Of a stretch of DNA of 64,000 bases, positions 47,101 to 55,390 are shown in pieces. The DNA is taken from contig JAKZAN010000004.1 of assembly GCA_023053545.1 (NCBI GenBank), positions 1,488,001 to 1,552,000 on the forward strand, read 5' to 3'. Under the pieces are notes generated by a model. The model had not been told where the DNA came from, made no database searches, and worked only from the letters and a program-made list of their open reading frames with translations. This DNA is from Lepidurus packardi (Eukaryota; Arthropoda; Branchiopoda; Notostraca; Triopsidae). The position numbers were made by a program, and so were the translations under genes. Within the stretch, counting starts at the first letter, position 1, and each line of letters starts with the position of its first letter.

Positions 47101-48387
47101 TTTCCGAACCACAAATGCAATTTGCCTGAAGCATTGCGTCCATACTGGAACATCAGGAGCTCATTGGCGATCGATGAGGAAGACGGTATGCTGGTTGCGG
47201 GCCCACGAATCGTCGTACCTGCAGCCTGTAGAAAGGGCTTGCTCAAAGATTTGGTTCTAATGCACCAAGGTGCGACGAAGCTACGACAACGAGCGCGTCT
47301 ATCACTTTACTGGCCAAACATGGACGTGGACATCACGAATGCCGCACGATCATGTGATACATGCACGAAAAATCTGCCGTCGTTTCCCCCGGAACCAATG
47401 CGCCACCACGAGCCGGCTTCCCGTCCGTTCGAAGTGATCCACGCAGACCTGGCAACGGTCAGAGGGCGAGATTTTCTGGTCATCGTGGACCAGTTCAGCG
47501 GATGGCCACATGTAACTGCGTTCCCAAACAAGAACACATCCGCTCAGAAGGTGGTGGATGCTGTTCGACGCTTCTTCGTTAACGGACCTGGAGCGCCGAT
47601 CAAGTTCTTCACGGACAATGGACCTCAATTTGCAAGCGCAGAATTTAAGAGTTTCCTGAAAGATTGGGGAATAGTACACAGCACGTCGTCGCCGCATTAC
47701 CCCCAGTCAAACGGCTTAGCGGAAACCACCGTCAAGAGCATGAAGAAGCTCATAGAAGGAGCATGGGTGGGAGGAACCTACAGCGAAGACAAGTTTGGCA
47801 AGTCGCTGTTGCTTTTCCGGAACGCTCCTAGGGAGGGCATAGCCTCTCCAGCCCACCTCGTTTTTGGGAGACCGGTGCGGGACCTTCTACCAGCGCATCG
47901 CCGCTCGTTTGAGACAAAATGGCAAAAGGCAGCGGTCGAGCTTGAGAAGAAAGCACGGCACACAAAGGAAGTCCGAAAAGCCAGCTATGACAAACGTGCA
48001 CACGTTTTGCAAGACCTGTCTGTGGGGAGTCACGTCCTCATTCAACACCCTGTTACTAAAAGGTGGGATACGCCAGGTGTCATAGTTGAAATCGGGCGCA
48101 ACCGGGATTACATGGTGAAAACACCGGCAGGGCGCATTTTCCGCCGCAACAGACGTTTTCTAAGGAGAAGAATTGCAGTTATGCCAGGCACAGGATCAAC
48201 ATCAATTTCCGAGCCAGTCCCGGCGCCCACTACAGGATTGACATCAACATCGTCCTCCGAGCCGATTCAAGCAACAACGCCAGGCTCGACAGCAACTTTG
48301 CCGTCTGAGCCAGTTCAAGTACCTATTCCTCTCCGTCGTTCAGCCCGTGAACGAAGACCCCCGAAGAGGTTTGGGAAGGAGGAGTAA
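44191..48387 (+). CDS. Gag-Pol polyprotein of gypsy element 2, with altered RT and integrase motifs
   Basis: One frame of 1398 residues from the ATG at 44191 (the frame is open upstream without an ATG). In order: gag; two zinc knuckles (CSYCGAKKKHARTDC, CRKCGKMGHFKEVC); protease D309 in DTGAD; reverse transcriptase; RNase H (DASRLHGLGF, TDHKPLVPIL, RDADALSRAP); integrase with HADLA (D1086), TDNGPQF and a NGLAE glutamate. Two departures: the RT box reads V638-V-E640-D641 instead of YxDD, with Glu at the first metal-binding Asp, and the integrase zinc site lacks its first His (V1022 before H1025 in DLVLMHQG). The C-terminus is Ser/Thr/Pro-rich and ends basic. Whether this copy is active in cis is doubtful. 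Confidence 0.92.
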   Translation: MAAKPFKPYGTPPPLDLEEFKDCFEVWKTQWEVFLALSTIDSVLKEEDRPAYKTNTLLSCLSKSTLQIVLTAGLTSQELKSHTAIIARLEERCNAGRNHHFWRHEFASRKQRAEERVDNWLCELRDLSRKCEFSKDCCGSCESTRILGQVVYGVAEDETRRKLLEKGLTLTLDEAVATLKSCEAAALQNQKMKGENGAAICGVSKTDKPPKPSNSNSGKAKCSYCGAKKKHARTDCPANGKECRKCGKMGHFKEVCRSKDDKDNASIQALYISSAKQSPSSTATSKMVTVKVIPTTNPKKTVEILVLPDTGADIDAIPEQMYKDLLKGVVLSPQDQPAYTAVGEKITSAGTFRATFDWIAGDGKSRPTKTTVHVLKNLKQPVLSGDTQKALQMLPEEYPHVRVTEASTRTSTTEPAGTPVRSMDAIALFPNLMTESRADNGAVESSKPRDLQKLMDEFPQVFDGVCRTMSGPLCHFQLKEGAAPVTLKGSRPVSEPLMPKLKEELESLEKQEIVRKVSQPTAWVHPIVLVPKKDGGIRLCVDFRELNKCIVRPKFESPTPFQAVRTIPPGMKFFTVVDALKGYHQVKLDEESTALTTFSTPFGRYQYLRLPFGITHAGDDYGRRVSEVFDSLPSSRRVVEDIVVFSADYVTHLQMVRKLFQKAADNNVALNVKKIQFAQPTAKFGGFILNSSGFKPDPELMKAIKEFPTPKNITDVRAFNGLCQQIGNFSKKLAEALIPLAPLLKKDRIFEWTTTHEEAFNRAKEQLAEVEELAFYDPSRPTALHVDASRLHGLGFILKQEIPTRGWAMVQAGSRFLSDIEKRYAMIELECLGAAWAMQKCRQFLEGLDTFTVITDHKPLVPILNDQTLDKIDNPRILRLRLKMQRYSFVAKWVPGKENRDADALSRAPVDRPTTEDQLGEGPPSFRARIAMLEAVENPAAAVDPILEKIKKAADADPVMQELRNTIVNGFPNHKCNLPEALRPYWNIRSSLAIDEEDGMLVAGPRIVVPAACRKGLLKDLVLMHQGATKLRQRARLSLYWPNMDVDITNAARSCDTCTKNLPSFPPEPMRHHEPASRPFEVIHADLATVRGRDFLVIVDQFSGWPHVTAFPNKNTSAQKVVDAVRRFFVNGPGAPIKFFTDNGPQFASAEFKSFLKDWGIVHSTSSPHYPQSNGLAETTVKSMKKLIEGAWVGGTYSEDKFGKSLLLFRNAPREGIASPAHLVFGRPVRDLLPAHRRSFETKWQKAAVELEKKARHTKEVRKASYDKRAHVLQDLSVGSHVLIQHPVTKRWDTPGVIVEIGRNRDYMVKTPAGRIFRRNRRFLRRRIAVMPGTGSTSISEPVPAPTTGLTSTSSSEPIQATTPGSTATLPSEPVQVPIPLRRSARERRPPKRFGKEE

Positions 48388-48485
48388 GAATATGTGTAGT
48401 GTTTTTATTCTCCTTGTATGTAAATAGTTATGACGAACCAAAGTGTACTGTACTTCCCCAAAAGAAGAAAAAAAAAAAAGGGACA

Positions 48486-48681
48486 TGGTATGAGGTCATC
48501 TACATGCCCTCTATTGGTATGTAACCTTGAGGGCAGCTTTGCCTAGTGAGAGGTCAGTTAGGAAAGGTGAGAGAGAGGGTAGTAAGAATTGAGCGTCAAC
48601 ACGGTGACCATCGTTAGCTTGTGAGCCACACGTCCAATACACCAAATCTTAGTACCAAATTTAAGACTAGAAGTCATACCA
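48486..48681 (+). repeat. 3' LTR of gypsy element 2 (196 bp)
   Basis: Identical to the 5' LTR by reading, followed by the AGTAC duplication. Confidence 0.93.
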
Positions 48682-49044
48682 AGTACTTTACAACCATTCC
48701 TAAATATTACTAACTTTTGAAAGTTTAGTATTTTTCCAAAAACACTTTCAAATGCGCGCGTTGCCGGTAGGACCCTACGTCAGCCCCAAACTCCCTAGAG
48801 TGCCCGAGAGAAAGGTCACCAGTCCACCGTTTTGTGAATGTTTTGTTCTCTTCTCGAACCCTTTTTCTAGTAGATTTGGAATGCCTACTTCTGGGGTAGG
48901 ATGGGCAATTCTGTGAATCCATCCCTCCTATGTTCCTTGTTACCCCCACATCCTCTTGGGACCGAGAGATTTGTGAGAAAACCTTAACATTGGATGGATA
49001 CCCCTGTTACCATACTGTGTAAACCTCTATACTGTGTTCTGGGT

Positions 49045-49866
49045 ATTTAAAGGGGTAGCGCTAGTGTCGAAACTGGCTTTAAACTGTCCAATACAGTGTC
49101 AGCTACATATTTGGTGCTCTTTGGCAACAGCAACAAGGAAAAGTACAAATAAACTTGTTCGCAGCTAAGACAATGGCAGCATTGGGATGAGGATGTTACC
49201 AATACTCGTGTAACCGAGGCCGACTTCATGTTATGGTATTTTTATTATTTAGGAGGTTATCAGGGCCTTTGCGTTAATTAAATCTTTGCTTTCTTAAATA
49301 ATAATCGAGGTTGACAATAATACCTATCCTTGCTATTATAGGGGACAAGAGTTGAAGATATCCAAGTGGAATTATTTCTCTTATTTTTTTGCTCAAAACT
49401 TGCACGCCGCAACGTAGACTGACCCAGAGAATCCGAGAATATCACTTCGGAATCCTAAGAATGCGGTATACGGATCGTTTTTAATTCAGTAATTTCTATG
49501 TCTAATAAAGTCACCTTCAATCCATTTGTGCTGCTGTAAAACGTGCTTTGAAATGCCGGTTTAATTGTTTAGAAATGTTGCGTATTTGAATAGAATAGAC
49601 GGGAGCTCTTTTGGTCTTTCATTAATCAATAGTTTTTGCTGAATTTCAGTAACAATTCGTCTAGCATCGACTATTTGGTTTGCGTGTGCAATAGCCATGG
49701 TGCCCGAACTATTTTGTACCGTTTTTTATGAAAACACACTATAATTCGGCTACCAAAGGGAAACTAATAAAGCCCCTCAGTCGTAGCTAGAGTATCATAC
49801 TGCTAACCTTCGCAATCACAAGTGAAGTGGTGGCTCAAGTGAACTGATCCCGTTTTCCAAGTCAGA
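49045..49866. other. Upstream region of PAN-like gene 1
   Basis: From about 49390 it resembles the sequence upstream of PAN-like gene 2 (53300-53803): shared GACTGACCCAG, TTGAAATGCCGGT and AAGTGAACTGATCCC blocks. The duplication unit therefore includes the promoter. Confidence 0.55.
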
Positions 49867-51500
49867 ATGATTCTTATTATCTTAACAAGGATTACTATTT
49901 CTTTGGGAATAGTAGCTGCAACTACTCAGCTTACAATTTTTTTCACTTCAATACCACAGTATCACGACCACAAGCTCATAAGCGGTTATGGGAGTTCTAC
50001 GATCGAAGTTCGTACCGGTAACTTTTATTTGTTAATTTTCCATCCAGCTCTTCTTAAAAGGGGAGTAAGGTTTCAAAATGAAAAAAATGTATGTTATAGA
50101 AGGGACCACACTACATGTTCCGGCTGAAGAACCCCTATGTCAATTACACATATTAACCGAGTAGTTAATTGTTTAGCGTTTTAAGCCCACGACACTTTCC
50201 GCCAAATTTTCCTATCCTTATACACGAGTTGCTAGCTGGCCGGAGAGCTAGCACCTATTAGCGCATTCAAAATCAGACCTTCGATTTATAGGGACCGCGC
50301 CATTACCTTTCTTTGGAGTCCTAAAACAAATCTTTATGCTTAAACCGCTAAATAATTAATTACTCGGTTAATATGCATAATTGCCATAGTGGTTCTTCAG
50401 CCTGAACATGTAGTTTGGTCTCTTCTATAACACATATTTTTTCATTTTGAAACCTTACTCCCTCTTTGAAGACCCAGTTTTTGACGTCCCTCAAACACAT
50501 TTTCTGCTTGCCATCATCGTTTAAACCCCAGTTTTTGTACTTGCAATTAAAATTAGGTTAGTGATTCGTGTTCACTATAATTAATAATTAGTACTATAAT
50601 TTAATATTCATCATATTGTCAGGTTTCGACAGTTACTTGACGTGTGGTTTTCAATGCAGTCGGAAATCCTTGTGTACTGCCATCAATTACTGCACAGCAA
50701 CGGATGGCTCCTCCATCTGCGAGTTTTTGGCTACGGATATCTGCGTTAGTGAATATGATAGAAGCATTCTACAGTCAACGACAGGTTGCAGATTCTGGGA
50801 TGTACTGAAGAACGGTTCTACTTGTGTTATGCCTACGACTCAGCTATGTGCCACAATACTGCCTAATTGTCAACCCAACGGCGGGCCGCTTTGTGACACT
50901 TGCACTAGGACATGCCGAGAGTATTACTTTCGGTATAATATGACAAAAGCTTTAGGGAGTACATTTTCCGCTCAAATTTGGCCCAACGGAATTTTGGGTC
51001 CTAGAGTCGTAGCCCAGTGTGAATCGGGTAGCTATATGTATCTTTTTAAACGAGACGTGGAACCAACAACTGGAAAATTCACATCATGGAACTTTAATTC
51101 CTCTCTCACGACGATTAGCTATATTGTAGAAAGACTTATCTATTCCCGGCTTTATATATACTTACGAGGAGCAGGTATTACTGCATATTCTTACTATTCT
51201 GTGCAGTCTTTCCAAGAAAATGGCAGTTTGAGTTTCATGTTTCTCTCTGGTCTCGATAACTACGATATCCTTGGTTTGAATGGAAACGAATTAGTTAACG
51301 CCCCGTTTTTAAACGACAGTAATGTCAATCCTGAGTGTGGTCCTTTTTGGTTGCTTCCGCAGGGAAACTTATCGTGTCCAGGAGGTGAGGGATTCCGTTT
51401 CTGGGGTCCTGTCAAGTACAACGGATCTTGGGACACGGGCTTTCGCTGCGCAAAAACGAATGGCATGGGTTCACTTGGAACCATTCGCCTTGAATTATGA
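49867..51500 (+). CDS. Secreted PAN/apple-like cysteine-rich protein, tandem copy 1
   Basis: Exons 49867-50017 and 50623-51500 give 342 residues. Exon 1 encodes a hydrophobic N-terminus (MILIILTRITISLGIVAATT), probably a signal peptide. Exon 2 starts with a PAN/apple-like pattern: CGFQCSRKSLCTAINYC...SICEF. Then comes a Cys-rich stretch (LPNCQPNGGPLCDTCTRTCR), an IWPNGILGP motif, a long middle part and an end containing CPGGEGFRFWGPVKYNGSWD. There are several N-glycosylation sequons and an even spread of cysteines, as in extracellular proteins. PAN domains bind proteins or sugars; the rest I do not recognise. AATAAA is at 51763. The intron is inflated by a 402-bp foldback element. The closest relative is the gene at 53804-54943. 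Confidence 0.8.
50061..50462. mobile_element. Foldback/MITE insertion with ~125-bp inverted arms in the PAN-like gene 1 intron
   Basis: The left arm (50061 to about 50187, starting GGGAGTAAGGTTTCAAAATG) is the reverse complement of the right arm (about 50336 to 50462) with roughly 10% mismatches, around a 150-base loop. The homologous intron of PAN-like gene 2 is only about 108 bp and lacks it. I could not define a target duplication. Confidence 0.75.
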
Positions 51501-51762
51501 GTTTCCTGAATTTTCAGACCGTATCTTAGTACTCGCTGTAGCATTCCACTGTATCCTAGATTGAAAAAAAAAGCGCAAACAGAAAACACGCTTTAACTGA
51601 CGGCATATTGACTTTATACACGGTTATACGATTGAGCTATCCTACAAAATGTAATGACATGTTCAGAGTTACTTGTTTGTCGTTAAGCCCGTAACAATGC
51701 ACTTCAAACAACAGGAAGTAATGCAATAAGGATTGCATTGATCAACAAAAAATGTACAGAAT

Positions 51763-51768
51763 AATAAA
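51763..51768 (+). terminator. Polyadenylation signal of PAN-like gene 1
   Basis: AATAAA 263 bases past the stop, with a second one shortly after. Confidence 0.45.
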
Positions 51769-52181
51769 GACGAAAAATAAATAAGACGAAATTTAAACCC
51801 AGGGAGAGGGTAGTGGTAGTGTGGATTCAGTAAAAGATGACGCGAGATGGCGAGAGGGTGGGAGGGGGTTTACAAGAAAGTGACGCCGTCCTGTAACTCT
51901 AAACTTAACTGGTGATTCTGTGCAAACCATTTTTACGTCAGTGGCAAAACGTGAATTTTATTCTTATGTTTTCACAATTTTTGAGGACGGATTCAGATGC
52001 CCTCGCGTCTGCTTGAAATTTTGTTAAAAAGCAAGCGATCTCATTACACAAGATCTCCTATTTATTTTTTTCCCCTTTTTTGTGAGAGGGGTCAACCAGG
52101 TGATGGCGCCATTTTAGAGGGTGGGTTGACGGTGAAGGTGACGGTAGGTGACTGAGAGGGGGGGGGGGGGGTGAGTAAAAA

Positions 52182-52306
52182 AGTAATGTCAACCCTACGT
52201 GCGGTCCTTTTTGGTTGCTTCTCGAGGGAAACTTGTCATGTCCAGGAGGAGAGCGATTGCGTTTCTGGGGTCCTGTCAAGTACAACGGATCTTGGGACAC
52301 GGGCTT
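52182..52306 (+). pseudogene. Truncated third copy of the PAN-like gene (C-terminal fragment)
   Basis: The fragment reads NVNPTCGPFWLLLEGNLSCP and on to KYNGSWDTGF, matching the last ~40 codons of both full copies. It then runs straight into TTTTTGACAAACTC, a sequence that in copy 2 lies ~260 bases past the stop (55202). The shared GCTTT at the junction suggests a microhomology deletion. A pure G run (52159-52171) lies just before it. Confidence 0.75.
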
Positions 52307-52500
52307 TTTGACAAACTCTTCTTTCTGATATTTGCATAAAATGAAGTTTGCATGACGGAGTACTTTTAATTTAGTTCAATTTGGGGCAATTTCGGTCCAG
52401 AAAAATCAGAGTTGTCCTGACCTGTACACGTTCAACGGGTTTCTACCATTTTTACATTAAAAATATATCGATCTTTATTTCAGCAATCGTTCTTAGCGAT
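52307..52500. repeat. Duplicated 3' flank of the PAN-like genes
   Basis: TTGACAAACTCTTCTTTCTG, CACGTTCAACGG and the TATCGATCTTTATTTCAGCA block match 55203-55390 downstream of copy 2. This shows the duplication unit extends beyond the gene. Confidence 0.6.
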
Positions 52501-52699
52501 TAAATATTTTTTTATCTCCGAGTTGCTAAACTGGAGAACCTGTTGGGAAATTTACCGATCCAAATCAGGCCATCGAGGGGCCACCGTTCGAAATTTTTCT
52601 ATTCTGTTTCTAACACCGAAGCGTTTCGGCAAACGTAGTTTCAGCTTGGTTTTGTCTCCTGGGACTTTACCCTCATTTAAGTGCTGACGAACCAAAAAG

Positions 52700-52853
52700 T
52701 CTCCAGACGGTCTACCGTCGGTCCCGCAACCTACTCTGCCTCAGCTTATGCTGCCCCGCCTATTTTGCTCCCACCACCTACCGTTCAATTGGCATTGTTG
52801 CTCCCGTCGCCTACCGTGCCCCTACTGTCTCCCCGGTCACCGCCCGTTACTAA
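52700..52853 (+). pseudogene. Cuticle-protein-like C-terminal fragment with a frameshift
   Basis: One frame reads ATYSASAYAAP; a one-base shift gives AYFAPTTYRSIGIVAPVAYR and APTVSPVTARY then TAA (52851-52853). The Ala/Tyr/Pro composition resembles arthropod cuticular proteins. AATAAA follows near 52885. No start or signal-peptide exon is visible nearby, so a degraded fragment is the simplest reading. Confidence 0.45.
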
Positions 52854-52889
52854 ATTGACATAAATATATATGTAATTGCTTTATTAATA

Positions 52890-53803
52890 AATACTTGAAG
52901 CGAAAAAGTTGATCTCTGATTTCTTAGTGACATTTGTTTTGATTCATGTCTTGGTTATGGCATTCGCAGGTGCTGGGTACCATTGTTACGTACGATTGGA
53001 TTATCGTGCAGTACACAAGGTACTACGGCAGCGGAATCCACTATGGCAGTGGCGAACTAACTATTTTCTTATAGTTTATTAAAGTGGTAATTATTTATTA
53101 TATAATTTACATTGCAATTCTAAATGTGTTTACTAACGTAACACTTCCTCCACTTGTATGTCTCGCAACCAGCGAGCACTCTTTAACCTTCCAGATTCTG
53201 TGCTGTACTAATAAGATGCGTTTTAGACACTTGTCCCATGTTTGTGTTCGCATTTGGTATCAAAGCAACATACAATAAGTATTGCCAACTTAAACGATTT
53301 CGCTCCTTTTTTGCTTAAAACACGCACGCCACTGCAGACTGACCCAGTATGAGAATACTAATTCAATTCGTCTTTAACTGAAGCACGATAAAGCAATGGA
53401 ATACTGGGAGTGCACTAATTTAATCATTTGCATGGCCATTCACTCAACTTGTGTGACGGTAGAACGTAATTTGAAATGCCGGTGCAATTGTGTTTAACTC
53501 GTGTGTCTTTAAGTGGAATCTGCAAACGTTTTTCTTTGCATTAATCAATACTATTGCTAAACATTGAAAACAAATTGTCTAGCACGTGTCTAAGGCACAT
53601 CCTGTTTTGTTTCTGTGTACGAAAAATAGCCATGGCGACCATGCAATAGTGTGGTGTTTTTCATACAAGCACAATAGTTTTTTTCGCTACCAACAAGAAA
53701 CCAATATATCCCCTACAGTCATCACAGAAGTATCACAGTGCTATTCTTCGGTTCCACAAGTGAAGTGGTGGCTAAGTGAACTGATCCCTTTTTCAAAGTC
53801 AGA
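52890..53803. other. Upstream region of PAN-like gene 2
   Basis: The part from about 53300 is homologous to the region upstream of copy 1. The rest is unique AT-rich sequence without a recognisable gene. Confidence 0.45.
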
Positions 53804-54943
53804 ATGATTCTCATTTCTTTAAAAAAGATTACTATTTTTTTGGGAATAATATCTAAAACTACTCAGTTTACAACCTTTCTCACCTCAGTTCCCCAACATC
53901 ATGACCAAAAATTCATAAGCGGCTATTGGGGTTCTACGATCGAAGTTCGTACTGGTAATATGTATTTGGTAATCCTCTATCGCACCTTGTAAAAGAAGCA
54001 CAAACAAAATTATAATTAGTGCCCTTTATAGTTAATTTTAGTTGTACTTATCCTATTGTCAGGTTTCGAAAGTCACTTGACGTGCGGCTTTCAATGCAGT
54101 CAGAAATCCTTGTGTACTGCCATCAATTACTGCACTGCAACGGATGGCTCCTCCATCTGCGAGTTTATGGAAACTTACATCTGCATTAGTGACAAGAATA
54201 CAAGCATTCTACAGTCAAAGCCAGGCTGTAGATTTTGGGATGTACTGAAGGACAGTTCTGCTTGTATGGCGACGGCTCAGAAATGTGCCACAATACTACC
54301 TAACTGCCAGCCCAACGGCGGGCCGCTTTGTGACTCTTGCACTAGGACATGCCGAGAGTACTACTTACGGTATAATAAGACGAAAGCTTTAGAGAGTAGA
54401 TTTTCCGCTCAAATTTGGCCCAAGGGGATTTTGGGTCCTCAAATCAAAGCCGAGTGTGAATCGCATCACTATATGTATCTTTTTAAACGAGACGTGTTAC
54501 CAGCAACAGGAAAACTCACATCATGGAACTTTAATTCCTCTCTCGATACGATTAGCTATACGGTAGAAAGATGTATATATTCCAGGCTTCTTATTTATTT
54601 TTTCTTCAACGGCATTCCAGTTGCATCTTCTTCCTACTCTGTACAGCCTTTCCATAAATACGGCAGTTTGAGTGTGACGTTTCTTAATGGTACCGACAAC
54701 TATGATGTCCTTGGTTTGAATGGAAACCCATTAGTTAACGCCACATTTTTAAACGACAGTAATGTCAGTCCTGAATGTGGTTCTTTTTGGTTGCTTCCGG
54801 AGGGAAACTTGTCATGTCCAGGAGGTGAGCGATTGCGTTTTTGGGGTCCTATCAAATACAACGGACTTTCTTGGGATACGGGCTTTCGCTGCGCTAAAAC
54901 AAATGGCGGAGTTTCCCTTGGAGCCATTCTACTTGAATTATGA
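53804..54943 (+). CDS. Secreted PAN/apple-like cysteine-rich protein, tandem copy 2
   Basis: Exons 53804-53954 and 54063-54943 give 343 residues, with the same phase-1 intron and 151-nt first exon as copy 1. N-terminus MILISLKKITIFLGIISKTT, then CGFQCSQKSLCTAINYC, LPNCQPNGGPLCDSCTRTCR, IWPKGILGP, LNGTDNYDVLGLNGNPLVNA and CPGGERLRFWGPIKYNG. Most cysteines are conserved between the copies while surface residues differ, as expected if both are under selection as extracellular proteins. The two start codons are 3937 bp apart, which gives the duplication period. Function unknown. AATAAA at 55161. Confidence 0.8.
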
Positions 54944-55160
54944 GTTTCCTGAATTGCAGACTGTATCTTAGTACTTGTCATAGCATTAAAAATAGAAAAA
55001 ACAAACAAAGAGAAAACACGTTTTAAGTGACGGCGTACTGACTTCATACACAGTCATAGCGATTGAGCTCACCTAGAAAATGTAATGACATGTTCTGAAT
55101 TGGTTGTTTTTTCCTCAAGCCCGCAACAATATGCTTCACACGACAGCAAATAATAATAAT

Positions 55161-55166
55161 AATAAA
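55161..55166 (+). terminator. Polyadenylation signal of PAN-like gene 2
   Basis: AATAAA after an AAT repeat, 218 bases past the stop codon. Confidence 0.4.
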
Positions 55167-55390
55167 GGATTGTAATGATTAATATGTACCTACGGAATAA
55201 GCTTTTTGACAAACTCATCTTTCTGTTATTTTTGATAAAATCATAGATTTTGGTGACGGAATACTTTTCTTTTAGTTCAATTGCGGGCGATTTCTGTCTT
55301 TAAAGAGCAGTATTGTCCTGCTCCTTACACGTTCAACGGTTATTACCATCTGTACATACAAAATGTATCGATTTTTGTTTTAGCAGAGGC

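Larger units (their letters stand above)
43867..48686 (+). mobile_element. Ty3/gypsy LTR retrotransposon 2 with 5-bp target duplication AGTAC
   Basis: The element is 43872-48681 with AGTAC on each side. The two 196-bp LTRs look identical. TGGCGCAGTCGGTG, directly after the 5' LTR, is a typical gypsy primer-binding site. The polypurine tract (AAAAGAAGAAAAAAAAAAA then GGGACA) ends at the 3' LTR. The single gag-pol frame is open throughout. It inserted into the TIR transposon, so it is the younger of the two. Confidence 0.93.
43011..49036. mobile_element. TIR DNA transposon with 8-bp TSD, split by gypsy element 2
   Basis: The left end is CACAGTATAGAGGTTTACAC at 43011; its exact reverse complement ends at 49036. 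The inverted repeats match perfectly for about 40 bases and well to about 62. The direct flanks are TTCTGGGT at 43003-43010 and 49037-49044, an 8-bp target duplication typical of hAT (also P/Merlin-like) elements. Without the 4.8-kb gypsy insertion the element is about 1.2 kb and has no transposase frame, so it is non-autonomous. An internal tandem duplication lies at its left side. Superfamily is inferred from TSD length only. Confidence 0.82.
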
